NCBI GenBank assembly: GCA_003518245.1
Contig: DOZA01000352.1
Span: 1 to 6,149 of the forward strand
Source of the DNA: Bacteroidales bacterium
GTDB lineage: Bacteria > Bacteroidota > Bacteroidia > Bacteroidales > VadinHA17
DNA: 6,149 nucleotides
Reading direction: 5' to 3'
Positions 1-5,934 of the stretch are shown here, in pieces (within the stretch, counting starts at the first letter, position 1; every line of letters starts with the position of its first letter). A model generated the notes under the pieces. It ran no database searches. It saw only the letters and a list, made by a program, of their open reading frames with translations, and was not told where the DNA came from. Position numbers and translations under genes: made by a program.

Positions 1-1569
1 GGACTGGGGGGGTCAATCAATATAAGCAATACTGCTGACTGGAATAATAAAATATCAGGTAAATATATGCAGGGTATAGGTAGTTATAAAAGTTATGATG
101 AGTTCATTCAGTTTAATACAGGTAACAAAAAGATACAATCAAAAACCAGGATCTATCATAATTATTCAAGAAATGATTATACATTCATAAACAGGGGGAT
201 AGGTAATATAGATCCCCTGACGGGAAATATAATCAACCCGGTGGATACCAATGATAATGCCGATTACAGGAAATATGGACTGCTGCAGGAAATATATTAC
301 AGGCCCGGAAGCAGAGATTTCCTGTCAGTTAAATACTGGGGTCAACAGGCTTTCAGAACTATACCCAGGGCAACCAGTTATGAAGGACCTGATAATTCCA
401 ATTTTAACAACCAGACGGATACTGATCACAGGATCATGAGCAGATGGAAACACTTTTGGGATAAAAGCAGGCTGGAGCTACAAAGCGGATTTTCATTCAA
501 AGAATTGGATTATTTTCTGAAGAATATTGTTTATGGAATGGGTTATATACCTGTGATATACTCCGAAAGTACGCAATCAGGCTTTACGAATAATGCAAGC
601 TATATATTGGATAAAGAAAATAATTACTCATTTAAAGCTTCACTTGATGCAAACTTCTACAGTGTATGCACACGAGATTCTGTTAAAAAAACAGGTTATA
701 ATGAACAAAGAACAGAATTGTCAGGTTTTGTATCCCTGCATAAACAATTTGGAACCCGTCTTAACATTAACCTGATGTTGCGTCAGGACATTATCGATAA
801 TAACTATATTCCCCTCATACCCTTCCTGGGTTTTGATTATCTGTTAATTAAAGACAAAAGCCTGATACTGAAAGGAAATATAGCGGGTAATTATCTCCAT
901 CCATCACTTAATGACCTCTACTGGGAACCTGGAGGAAACCCTGAACTTCAACCAGAAAAGGGATACAGCTATGAGCTGGGTCTGGAATATTCAACCAGTT
1001 ATAGCAGACACAGTTTGAAAACAGAGTTGACAGCCTACCGCTCGGATATAAATAACTGGATAGTCTGGATACCCAGCTATAAAGGTTACTGGGAACCGAG
1101 AAACATAAATAGTGTAATAGCAAAAGGAATTGAAATAAATGCCGTGATCAATGGCAATATTGGTCAGTTTGAATACAGGCTCTCAGGCACTTATGCATAT
1201 ACCAGCTCGGTGAATTATGGAAATAAGGATGTATGGGGTGATGAATCATATGGTAAGCAGCTTGTTTATGTACCACTTCATTCGGGAAATATACTGGCAA
1301 AAATTGTATACCATGGATTTTCCATATCGTGGCAGCATAACTCATACAGTGAGAGGTATACAACTTCAAGTAATGATATTAGCCGCAGGGACTGGCTTTA
1401 CCCCTATTTTATGAATAACCTGGTCATTGGCAAGGAAGTGAAAACTGAAAAATTAATTATGTCGGCAGAGATAAAGATAAACAACCTCTTTGACGAAACC
1501 TATCACTCGGTTCTGTACAGACCAATGCCGGGCAGAAATTATATGCTGCTTTTAATGATTAAGTTCTAG
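1..1569 (+). CDS. btuB: TonB-dependent outer-membrane receptor, BtuB-like (5' truncated by window)
   Basis: The reading frame is open from the first base, so the visible 522 residues are the C-terminal part of a larger protein; the ATG at 67 is internal. The first residues (GLGGSINIS) match the end of the plug domain of TonB-dependent receptors, and the rest alternates polar and aromatic residues as expected of a 22-strand barrel. Receptor hallmarks near the end are the NDLYWEPGGNPELQPEKG segment (about residues 306-323) and the last strand, with NLFDETYHSVLYRPMPGRNY and a terminal Phe. Known family role: energy-dependent import of a large substrate across the outer membrane using TonB-ExbBD. 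The substrate is inferred to be cobalamin or another corrinoid, because the next two genes are a BtuG-like lipoprotein and a cobalamin adenosyltransferase. Receptor class is near certain; BtuB specificity rests mainly on context. The TonB box, signal peptide and any upstream riboswitch are outside the window. Confidence 0.87.
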   Translation, partial: GLGGSINISNTADWNNKISGKYMQGIGSYKSYDEFIQFNTGNKKIQSKTRIYHNYSRNDYTFINRGIGNIDPLTGNIINPVDTNDNADYRKYGLLQEIYYRPGSRDFLSVKYWGQQAFRTIPRATSYEGPDNSNFNNQTDTDHRIMSRWKHFWDKSRLELQSGFSFKELDYFLKNIVYGMGYIPVIYSESTQSGFTNNASYILDKENNYSFKASLDANFYSVCTRDSVKKTGYNEQRTELSGFVSLHKQFGTRLNINLMLRQDIIDNNYIPLIPFLGFDYLLIKDKSLILKGNIAGNYLHPSLNDLYWEPGGNPELQPEKGYSYELGLEYSTSYSRHSLKTELTAYRSDINNWIVWIPSYKGYWEPRNINSVIAKGIEINAVINGNIGQFEYRLSGTYAYTSSVNYGNKDVWGDESYGKQLVYVPLHSGNILAKIVYHGFSISWQHNSYSERYTTSSNDISRRDWLYPYFMNNLVIGKEVKTEKLIMSAEIKINNLFDETYHSVLYRPMPGRNYMLLLMIKF

Positions 1570-1574
1570 AATAA

Positions 1575-2660
1575 ATGCAGAAAGCGATAATATATATAAT
1601 AACAGTTTTAACAATACTTCTCTACTCATGTATGAAGGATGATGAGCTATGGTTGACAGACAGAACAGCCACGGAATCATCAACTAAAGGAGTATTTATT
1701 ATTAATGAGGGTAATTTTATGTATAATAACGCCTCACTGTCATATTATGATCTTGAAAAAGATAAGGTTTACAATGATATATTCTTCAACACAAACGGGC
1801 TGCCACTGGGTGATGTTGCCTTATCGATGGAGATAAGAGACAGCCTGGGTTATATAGTAATTAATAACAGCGGTAAGATAAATATTATTAATATAAATAC
1901 TTTTAAATACACTGGTAAGATAACCGGGCTTGCCTCGCCAAGGTATATACATTTCATAAGCGATGAAAAGGCTTATGTCAGCGACCTGTATTCCAGGTCT
2001 GTGTCTATTGTTGATCCGGTCATCCGTGAAGTAACAGGGTTAATTACTGTAAACAATAATGATAGTGAGTTTTACCAGCACACTACTGAGCAGATGGTAC
2101 AATATGGAAGATTCGTTTTTACTAACTGCTGGAGCTATGATAATAAGATTCTTGTCCTTGACAGCCAATCGGATGAGCTGATTGATTCAGTGGAAGTAAT
2201 TATCCAGCCCCGATCTATTATTATTGACCGGTTCAGTAAATTATGGGTACTCAGTGATGGCGGATTTGATGGCAATCCGTATGGATATGAAGCCCCTGGA
2301 CTTATCAGGATAGATGCAGAAACAAGAATGGTAGAAAAGATTTGGAAATTCACTAAAGGTGATTACCCAACATCATTGAAAATAAACGGGTCCGGGGATA
2401 CCTTGTATTTTATCAACAGACACATTTACAGGATGCCTGTTTATTCTAATGATGAGCCTGAGTTGTTTATTGAAAGTCTTTATACTGAATCAAAGGGAGG
2501 ATTTTACAGTCTTGGAATTGATCCTAATACTTCCGAAATTTACATTGCCGATGCCATAGATTATATACAGAGAGGTCTTGTATACAGGTACAGACCTGAC
2601 GGCATGGCTATTGATACTTTCAGGGTAGGTATAATACCCACTTCATTTTGTTTTAAATAA
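1575..2660 (+). CDS. btuG: BtuG-like surface lipoprotein, beta-propeller (DUF5074/YncE-like)
   Basis: This 361-residue lipoprotein starts 5 bases after the receptor stop. A hydrophobic signal peptide ends in the lipobox LYSC with Cys19 as the lipidated residue. The following M-K-D-D-E fits the Bacteroidota lipoprotein export signal X-K-(D/E)2-X, which predicts display on the cell surface. From about residue 39 the chain shows repeated four-strand units typical of a beta-propeller: GVFIINEGN (39-47), [26 protein letters not shown] (92-110), [29 protein letters not shown] (222-230), [10 protein letters not shown] (321-330), and a closing [11 protein letters not shown]. This matches the BtuG group of Bacteroides, a seven-bladed propeller lipoprotein that binds cobalamin very tightly and hands it to BtuB. 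The ATG at 1575 is chosen because it yields a complete signal peptide. There is no clear Shine-Dalgarno sequence, as is usual in this phylum. B12 as ligand is inferred from similarity and neighbours; another propeller lipoprotein of the DUF5074 group is the alternative. Confidence 0.83.
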   Translation: MQKAIIYIITVLTILLYSCMKDDELWLTDRTATESSTKGVFIINEGNFMYNNASLSYYDLEKDKVYNDIFFNTNGLPLGDVALSMEIRDSLGYIVINNSGKINIININTFKYTGKITGLASPRYIHFISDEKAYVSDLYSRSVSIVDPVIREVTGLITVNNNDSEFYQHTTEQMVQYGRFVFTNCWSYDNKILVLDSQSDELIDSVEVIIQPRSIIIDRFSKLWVLSDGGFDGNPYGYEAPGLIRIDAETRMVEKIWKFTKGDYPTSLKINGSGDTLYFINRHIYRMPVYSNDEPELFIESLYTESKGGFYSLGIDPNTSEIYIADAIDYIQRGLVYRYRPDGMAIDTFRVGIIPTSFCFK

Positions 2661-2672
2661 ATATTTCCCGTA

Positions 2673-3188
2673 ATGAAAGGATATATACATGTTTATACAG
2701 GTAATGGTAAAGGGAAAACAACCGCTGCTTTCGGAATTGCCCTGAGGGCAGCAGGTGCCGGAAAAAAGATATTTATAGCCCAGTTTGTTAAGGGTAAAAT
2801 ATATTCGGAGGTTGGAGCCCTGGATAAATTCCTGCCACAAATAAAACTTGTTCAGTATGGCCGCGGCTGTTTTATTGTCAGGGAACCTGTTAATGATGAT
2901 ATTGAAGCAGCCAGGAGAGGACTTGCAGAAACAGGGAAAATTATCAATGAAGGAAACTATGATATGGTTATACTTGATGAAGCATGTATTGCCCTGTACT
3001 ATAATCTTTTCAGCACTGATGAACTGATAGATATACTCAAAAAGAAGAATGAGGAATGTGAAATAATAATAACCGGGAGATATGCTCCTCAGGAACTTAT
3101 AGATTATGCTGACCTGGTAACCGAGATGAAAGAAGTAAAGCATTATTATTCATCCGGTGTTAAAGCCAGGGAAGGAATTGAGTACTGA
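2673..3188 (+). CDS. cobO: cob(I)alamin / cob(I)yrinic acid a,c-diamide adenosyltransferase (CobO/BtuR/CobA family)
   Basis: This cytoplasmic enzyme of 171 residues transfers the adenosyl group of ATP to the cobalt of a reduced corrinoid, giving adenosylcobalamin or its precursor. The P-loop GNGKGKTT is at residues 10-17, followed by the family segment AAFGIALRAAGAGKK. A Walker-B-like MVILDE is at 98-103. The C-terminal signature GRYAPQELIDYADLVTEM runs from 135 to 152, followed by KHYYSSGVKAREGIEY at the end. The length suits the shorter members of the family (E. coli BtuR is somewhat longer at the N-terminus), so the protein looks complete. The ATG at 2673 lies 12 bases after the btuG stop and directly precedes the conserved KGYIHVYTGNGKGKTT, which fixes the start. 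Position as third gene behind btuB and btuG indicates co-transcription and a role in salvage of imported corrinoid. The corrinoid is known for the family; which form is used here cannot be told. Confidence 0.95.
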   Translation: MKGYIHVYTGNGKGKTTAAFGIALRAAGAGKKIFIAQFVKGKIYSEVGALDKFLPQIKLVQYGRGCFIVREPVNDDIEAARRGLAETGKIINEGNYDMVILDEACIALYYNLFSTDELIDILKKKNEECEIIITGRYAPQELIDYADLVTEMKEVKHYYSSGVKAREGIEY

Positions 3189-3192
3189 TTTA

Positions 3193-3224
3193 TTTGAAAT
3201 TAAGGCTAATTTTTTGTAACTTAT
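3193..3224 (+). promoter_or_regulatory. weak candidate Bacteroidota-type promoter for the 3247 gene
   Basis: A TTTG at 3193-3196 is separated by 20 bases from TAACTTAT at 3217-3224. The spacing fits the Bacteroides sigma-ABfr pattern (TTTG, 19-21 bases, TAnnTTTG), but the -7 element matches only partly, lacking the final TG. If real, transcription of the membrane-protein gene would start near 3231, giving a leader of roughly 15 bases. In AT-rich DNA such a match can arise by chance. Confidence 0.2.
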
Positions 3225-3246
3225 TGAGGTGTAAAGGTTAGGGGAA

Positions 3247-3876
3247 ATGCTTGCTCATACAGAAATACATACGCATGCCGAGGTACTGAGTATATACCAA
3301 AACATTAACAGGTATTTCAATTATCTTATGTATGTAACCTTGCTGGTATTCATACTCGGTATATTGACCTATGGCCAGTCTTTTTCTTTTCGCGAGCATG
3401 CACTCAGTCATTTCGGACGTATACATACGCAGGACGGCAGTCCAAATACCCTTTCGGTTTTTATTTACGGTACTGGTATGTTAATCAGCTCTGCCATATG
3501 TTTTAAGCTTAGCCGTTTATCAGAGGAGAATATAAGCCATAATTTGCTGAGAATCACTGCTGTCGGTTATATATTACTCATTACACCCTGCGATGTTGTG
3601 AATACTATACAATCCATTGGCGGAGCCTTGGTAATAGGTTCGCTCTGGTTACTGGCAGTAATCGAGTTTCACCAGCTGCTAAATTATACACACAGGAAAA
3701 GAATTTATCTCTATCACCTTTTACTGCAGGGTACAATGCTTCCCTATGCTTTCCTATATGCTTTCGGATCTTCGTTATGCCCTATGGTTCAGAAATTTGC
3801 ATTTGCAGGGTTGATGATAAGCCTGAAACTGATGATGTTAGAAGAAAAGAAAGGCGTGGTTGGGGAGGGAGGATAG
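3247..3876 (+). CDS. multi-pass membrane protein, DUF998-like, function unknown
   Basis: This protein of 209 residues has about six hydrophobic segments (roughly 25-45, 67-87, 99-117, 122-140, 155-174 and 181-198) and no signal peptide or soluble domain. The loop FREHALSHFGRIHTQDGSPNTLS after the first segment and the ITPCDVVNTIQSIGGALVIGS stretch (112-132) recall the DUF998/Frag1-like membrane families, in which a Ser-rich loop after helix 1 and a P-x-D motif before a later helix are conserved. This assignment is from memory of the pattern and is tentative; no biochemical role is known. The N-terminal 24 residues are His-rich (three His in the first ten). The ATG at 3247 follows an unusually purine-rich AGGGGAA at 3240-3246 that could act as a ribosome binding site. 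The gene is 58 bases after the adenosyltransferase on the same strand, so it may be read through from the B12 operon or have its own promoter. It ends facing the PepSY gene, with 49 bases between the two stops. Confidence 0.8.
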   Translation: MLAHTEIHTHAEVLSIYQNINRYFNYLMYVTLLVFILGILTYGQSFSFREHALSHFGRIHTQDGSPNTLSVFIYGTGMLISSAICFKLSRLSEENISHNLLRITAVGYILLITPCDVVNTIQSIGGALVIGSLWLLAVIEFHQLLNYTHRKRIYLYHLLLQGTMLPYAFLYAFGSSLCPMVQKFAFAGLMISLKLMMLEEKKGVVGEGG

Positions 3877-3925
3877 AGTAGAATTTGTTCAATTTACAAC
3901 ATTCCAATAAAGTAATATTCCGTTC

Positions 3926-4474
3926 TTAGTAAAAAAACAAGAAGAAAACAGGTAATAATATACCTATCCCTACCAGGATAGCACCGCGGCGGGTTATGCC
4001 ATTCTTACCTTTGATAATGAAAAGGCCTGTTATTGTAACCAGTATAAGTGAGATACAAAAAACATCACTGAACCATTTCCACCATTTCCCCGGATTATAA
4101 TGCAGAAAGTTGAACTGGTAAAATAATGGTCTTTTACTTATCCTTTCAACATATCCCTCGCCTGTCACTGTATTGACAATAGCAGAACCACCTACCAGGA
4201 AAAGTGTTAATTTATCTCCTGTGGGATAGTATGAAGTTTTGAAGTTTTTTGTCTCACCCATATCTTCAAGGAGTTGATATATTTTTGCATCATTGCTTGA
4301 ATCCCTCGTAAAATGAATATCCGTTGTAAAATTTCGCTGATCAATTATATAATTTGAATTCCAGTCGTGTTTATGATTCAATGCTATCCCGGAAACAGCA
4401 TAAATAATTGTCATACCAGCAATCAGGTAACCTATATCCCTGTGGGTTACCCTGTTAAGTTTTCTTAGCTTCAT
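3926..4474 (-). CDS. PepSY-associated transmembrane protein
   Basis: Read from the ATG at 4474 this gives 182 residues. Helix 1 (about 15-33) follows the signature THRDIGY (10-16) and ends at SGIALNHKHDWN. A soluble, probably periplasmic, region of about 100 residues follows, containing TVTGEGYVERISKRPLFYQFNFLH. Helix 2 (about 136-154, after PGKWWKWFSD) and helix 3 (about 164-181) close the protein. The arrangement of HRDIGY, NH, an FLHYNPGKWW block and ITGLFI is that of PepSY-associated TM proteins in Bacteroidota, related to the membrane part of siderophore and flavin reductases. Conserved His residues (11, 34, 36 and 125) could bind haem or metal, but that is inference. A TTG three codons upstream (4483) would also be in frame, but the ATG is preferred because the TTG almost abuts the terminator U-tract. 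The gene lies downstream of the OB-fold-like lipoprotein gene, separated by a terminator-like hairpin. It has a short basic cytoplasmic N-terminus (KLRKLNR) and a very hydrophobic C-terminus ending at FFLFFY. Confidence 0.85.
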   Translation of the reverse strand: MKLRKLNRVTHRDIGYLIAGMTIIYAVSGIALNHKHDWNSNYIIDQRNFTTDIHFTRDSSNDAKIYQLLEDMGETKNFKTSYYPTGDKLTLFLVGGSAIVNTVTGEGYVERISKRPLFYQFNFLHYNPGKWWKWFSDVFCISLILVTITGLFIIKGKNGITRRGAILVGIGILLPVFFLFFY

Positions 4475-4485
4475 ATTATTCAATT

Positions 4486-4512
4486 AAAAAAGGCCAGGCA
4501 TAGCCTGACCTT
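4486..4512 (-). terminator. intrinsic terminator-like hairpin between lipoprotein and PepSY genes
   Basis: On the - strand AGGTCAGGC (4511-4503) pairs with GCCTGGCCT (4499-4491) around a TAT loop, with one T-G wobble. An extra A-T pair extends the stem to about 10 bp. It is followed at once by a run of six T (4491-4486). It lies 21 bases after the lipoprotein stop. On the + strand no T-run follows, so it works only for the - strand. The PepSY start codon lies only 11 bases past the T-run, so it may act as a partial terminator that lowers PepSY expression rather than a full stop. Confidence 0.75.
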
Positions 4513-4533
4513 CACAAAAATAAAAATATTCTT

Positions 4534-5004
4534 TTATTTAACCTTATGATCCCTATAATTAAGTACCATATCTGCCAGAACAGGTTGTTTGGCTATAGCT
4601 TCTTCTGTTTCACATGCCTCTCCTTCTTCATCTCCTTTATGCTCTTTTTCCATGTCTGCACCCGTTTCAATTTTCTGAAATATTCCTGTAACATAGATCT
4701 CGCTACCAAGCAATTCCATCGGGAATTTAGGCACTTCTTCGCCGGCTGATATAAATAACCTGATATCAGGATCTTCACCTACTATATGCATTTTCTTACC
4801 ACTGTGTTTACACACATGAACCACCTTACCCTCAAGAGTGATTTCCTTACCTATAAAATTATCAGGATCTTCAATAAGGTTCACAAAGGTTATTTCGGCT
4901 TTTTCAATTTTACTCTCAGTTGTTGAATTTTCTTTATCTCCTGTATTACCACATGCAGCAAAAATAACTGCGATAATTGCGGGCACTAATATTCTTTTCA
5001 CCAT
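4534..5004 (-). CDS. lipoprotein with OB-fold-like domain and His/Cys motif
   Basis: This protein of 156 residues has a signal peptide ending in the lipobox FAAC (lipidated Cys18). The residues after Cys (G-N-T-G-D-K-E) do not match the surface-export signal, so it probably faces the periplasm. After a polar linker, residues 38-110 look like a small beta-barrel of the OB type: FVNLIEDPDNFIGKEITLEGKVVHVCKHSGKKMHIVGE, then IRLFISAGEE, then GSEIYVTGIFQ. The motif H63-V-C65-K-H67 followed by SGKK is prominent. An acidic stretch at about 117-135 carries another Cys (131) and His (122). Metal or haem binding is a reasonable inference but unproven, and I cannot name a characterised homologue. A TATATTCG on the - strand at 5051-5044 resembles the Bacteroidota -7 element, without a clear -33 partner; it would give a leader of about 30 bases. 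The PepSY gene follows on the same strand, suggesting a joint envelope function in redox or metal handling. Confidence 0.85.
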   Translation of the reverse strand: MVKRILVPAIIAVIFAACGNTGDKENSTTESKIEKAEITFVNLIEDPDNFIGKEITLEGKVVHVCKHSGKKMHIVGEDPDIRLFISAGEEVPKFPMELLGSEIYVTGIFQKIETGADMEKEHKGDEEGEACETEEAIAKQPVLADMVLNYRDHKVK

Positions 5005-5116
5005 AATTTTCTGATTTATTGGTTTATTTATTTTTTCCGCTTGCGAATATAAGAAGAAAATATTGAATGATAATGGATGAAAATGTGCTAAATATCATAA
5101 ACAAAGAATATTATAA

Positions 5117-5163
5117 ATAGCCGGGGAGAAAGGTTCTGGTTCATTCTTAATATCCCCGGCTAT
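5117..5163 (-). terminator. GC-rich inverted repeat, probable terminator of the DUF2975-XRE unit
   Basis: A perfect 11-bp inverted repeat, ATAGCCGGGGA (5117-5127) and TCCCCGGCTAT (5153-5163), encloses a 25-base loop. It begins 4 bases after the stop of the XRE gene. On the - strand the stem is followed by TTATAATATTCTTTG, which is T-rich but not an uninterrupted run. Position and stem strength favour transcription termination or protection of the mRNA 3' end. The long loop is unusual for an intrinsic terminator, so a protein-binding or other role is possible. No T-run follows on the + strand. The rest of the 163-base gap up to the lipoprotein gene holds only its probable promoter area. Confidence 0.6.
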
Positions 5164-5167
5164 ACGG

Positions 5168-5350
5168 TCAGGTATCTGAATTATATTCCAGTATATCGCC
5201 AGGCTGGCAATCAAGGATATCGCAAATACTGTTAAGGGTGGAAAACCTTATAGCTTTTGCCTTGCCTGTCTTAAGCACAGAAAGGTTAGCCATGGTAAGT
5301 CCAACTTTTTCAGACAGCTCGGTGAGGCTCATCTTACGACGTGCCAGCAT
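5168..5350 (-). CDS. small XRE-family helix-turn-helix regulator, DUF2975 partner type
   Basis: This 60-residue protein is almost entirely a Cro/C1-type DNA-binding domain. The helix-turn-helix covers about residues 9-31 (LTELSEKVGLTMANLSVLK), followed by TGKAKAIRFSTLNSICDILDCQPGDILEY, a very characteristic signature of the small regulators encoded next to DUF2975 membrane proteins. Its start codon lies inside the 3' end of the DUF2975 gene (17-base overlap), which implies translational coupling. A TGA two codons upstream of the ATG at 5350 rules out a longer protein. Family members I recall usually begin with about eight more residues of the type IIVNLDV before MLAKRKMS; these are missing here. 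It is probably an autoregulator of its own operon, and no operator is proven; the TGCGA repeats ahead of the DUF2975 gene are candidates. The membrane partner is thought to modulate such regulators, but the signal is unknown. Confidence 0.93.
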   Translation of the reverse strand: MLARRKMSLTELSEKVGLTMANLSVLKTGKAKAIRFSTLNSICDILDCQPGDILEYNSDT

Positions 5351-5849
5351 GAGACTTCATATTACCGGTTATCTCAATTGTTCCCAGATGAAGATCGTTG
5401 GCGATAAATATTTTGACCATGTAATCGTAAACATGCCAGAAGAACCAGAATCCCAGAAGACTAAAGGCGAGTATATGTAATCTCTTTATGTTTTTTGATT
5501 CAAAAATCACACCCCTGTTAACACTCCATATGAACTTTCTGAAAATAAACAACATAAAATACATTGCTGCTATAACTAGTAACAATACTACCACAAATGG
5601 CCTGGCTATTCCCAGAGGCGTTCCGGGAAACATTATATCACCATAGGTCTCAACAACTCTTACTTCGGTTGAAAAATGATCCTTAATCATTACTCCGTCA
5701 ATATCAGTATTGAAAGAAACAGGAAGGTTAACCTGCAACTGGAGATCATTCCCAAAATGGTTAATGAATACCAGAACAGCAATTACCACAGCCAGAAGGG
5801 TCACCATATTAAAAAGCCAGAAAATAACCTCATTAAGTATAAATAGCAC
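5334..5849 (-). CDS. DUF2975 family membrane protein
   Basis: This 171-residue membrane protein has three clear helices: about residues 7-30, 83-104 and 124-147. A probable extracytoplasmic region (31-82) lies between the first two. The family signature is the segment FRKFIWSVNRGVIFESKNIKRLHILAF (103-129) between helices 2 and 3. It starts with GTG at 5849. A TAA stop two codons upstream prevents extension, and the first ATG (residue 15) would cut into helix 1, so GTG is preferred. The C-terminus is short: DUF2975 proteins as I know them continue after helix 3 with a fourth helix and a tail like FxxGxxLQEExDLTV, whereas this one ends DLHLGTIEITGNMKSHAGTS. The downstream XRE gene overlaps its 3' end by 17 bases, the usual arrangement for this pair. 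Molecular function is unknown; membrane signalling to the paired regulator is an inference from the conserved pairing. Confidence 0.88.
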   Translation of the reverse strand: MLFILNEVIFWLFNMVTLLAVVIAVLVFINHFGNDLQLQVNLPVSFNTDIDGVMIKDHFSTEVRVVETYGDIMFPGTPLGIARPFVVVLLLVIAAMYFMLFIFRKFIWSVNRGVIFESKNIKRLHILAFSLLGFWFFWHVYDYMVKIFIANDLHLGTIEITGNMKSHAGTS

Positions 5850-5889
5850 AGATTACGTATATTGAAGCATATTACGCAGATTGAGAGGT

Positions 5890-5927
5890 ATGCGAAAAGA
5901 CAATGCGAATATGATGCGAAGGTGCGA
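5890..5927. repeat. cluster of TGCGA(A) direct repeats upstream of the DUF2975 gene
   Basis: Three copies of ATGCGAA (5890-5896, 5903-5909, 5914-5920) and a fourth partial TGCGA (5923-5927) lie in the same orientation, with starts 13, 11 and 8 bases apart. They fill much of the 85-base gap between the partial gene at the right edge and the DUF2975 start, about 40-80 bases upstream of its GTG codon. Close to one helical turn between neighbours suggests a regulator binding site, possibly for the XRE protein, but this is inference. I found no convincing -7/-33 promoter pair in the gap. Nearer the gene, ATTACG also occurs twice (5852-5857 and 5871-5876). Confidence 0.5.
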
Positions 5928-5934
5928 GCAGTTA

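Noticed and set aside
67..69. ATG at 67 as the true start of the receptor
   Set aside because: The frame is open upstream to base 1 and encodes plug-domain-end residues (GLGGSINIS), so the gene begins outside the window.
908..1414. Several 65-73 codon open frames on both strands within the receptor gene
   Set aside because: They lie wholly inside a continuous TonB-receptor coding frame and read as shadow frames without domain features.
2643..3143. Open frame of 166 codons on the - strand opposite the adenosyltransferase
   Set aside because: It is the antisense of a clear P-loop enzyme with full family motifs; its translation has no recognisable domain and it also overlaps the end of btuG.
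3197..3215. AAATTA / TAATTT hairpin followed by T residues after the adenosyltransferase, considered as a terminator
   Set aside because: The six-pair stem is made only of A-T pairs and would be too unstable; it is expected by chance in this AT-rich gap.
3881..3904. Imperfect hairpin GAATTTGT / ACAACATTC between the convergent stops, considered as a terminator
   Set aside because: The stem is AT-rich with a bulged base, and no T-run follows on either strand. I see no convincing terminator between 3877 and 3925.
4475..4483. TTG at 4483 as start of the PepSY protein
   Set aside because: It adds only three residues (xNN), lies two bases from the terminator T-run and is a rare start codon; the ATG at 4474 is more plausible.
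4546..4778. Short open frames on both strands inside the OB-fold-like lipoprotein gene
   Set aside because: The lipoprotein frame has a signal peptide, a lipobox and a structured domain; the alternatives have none of these.
5238..5480. 80-codon + strand frame across the XRE and DUF2975 genes
   Set aside because: It is opposite two overlapping genes with strong family signatures and has no features of its own.
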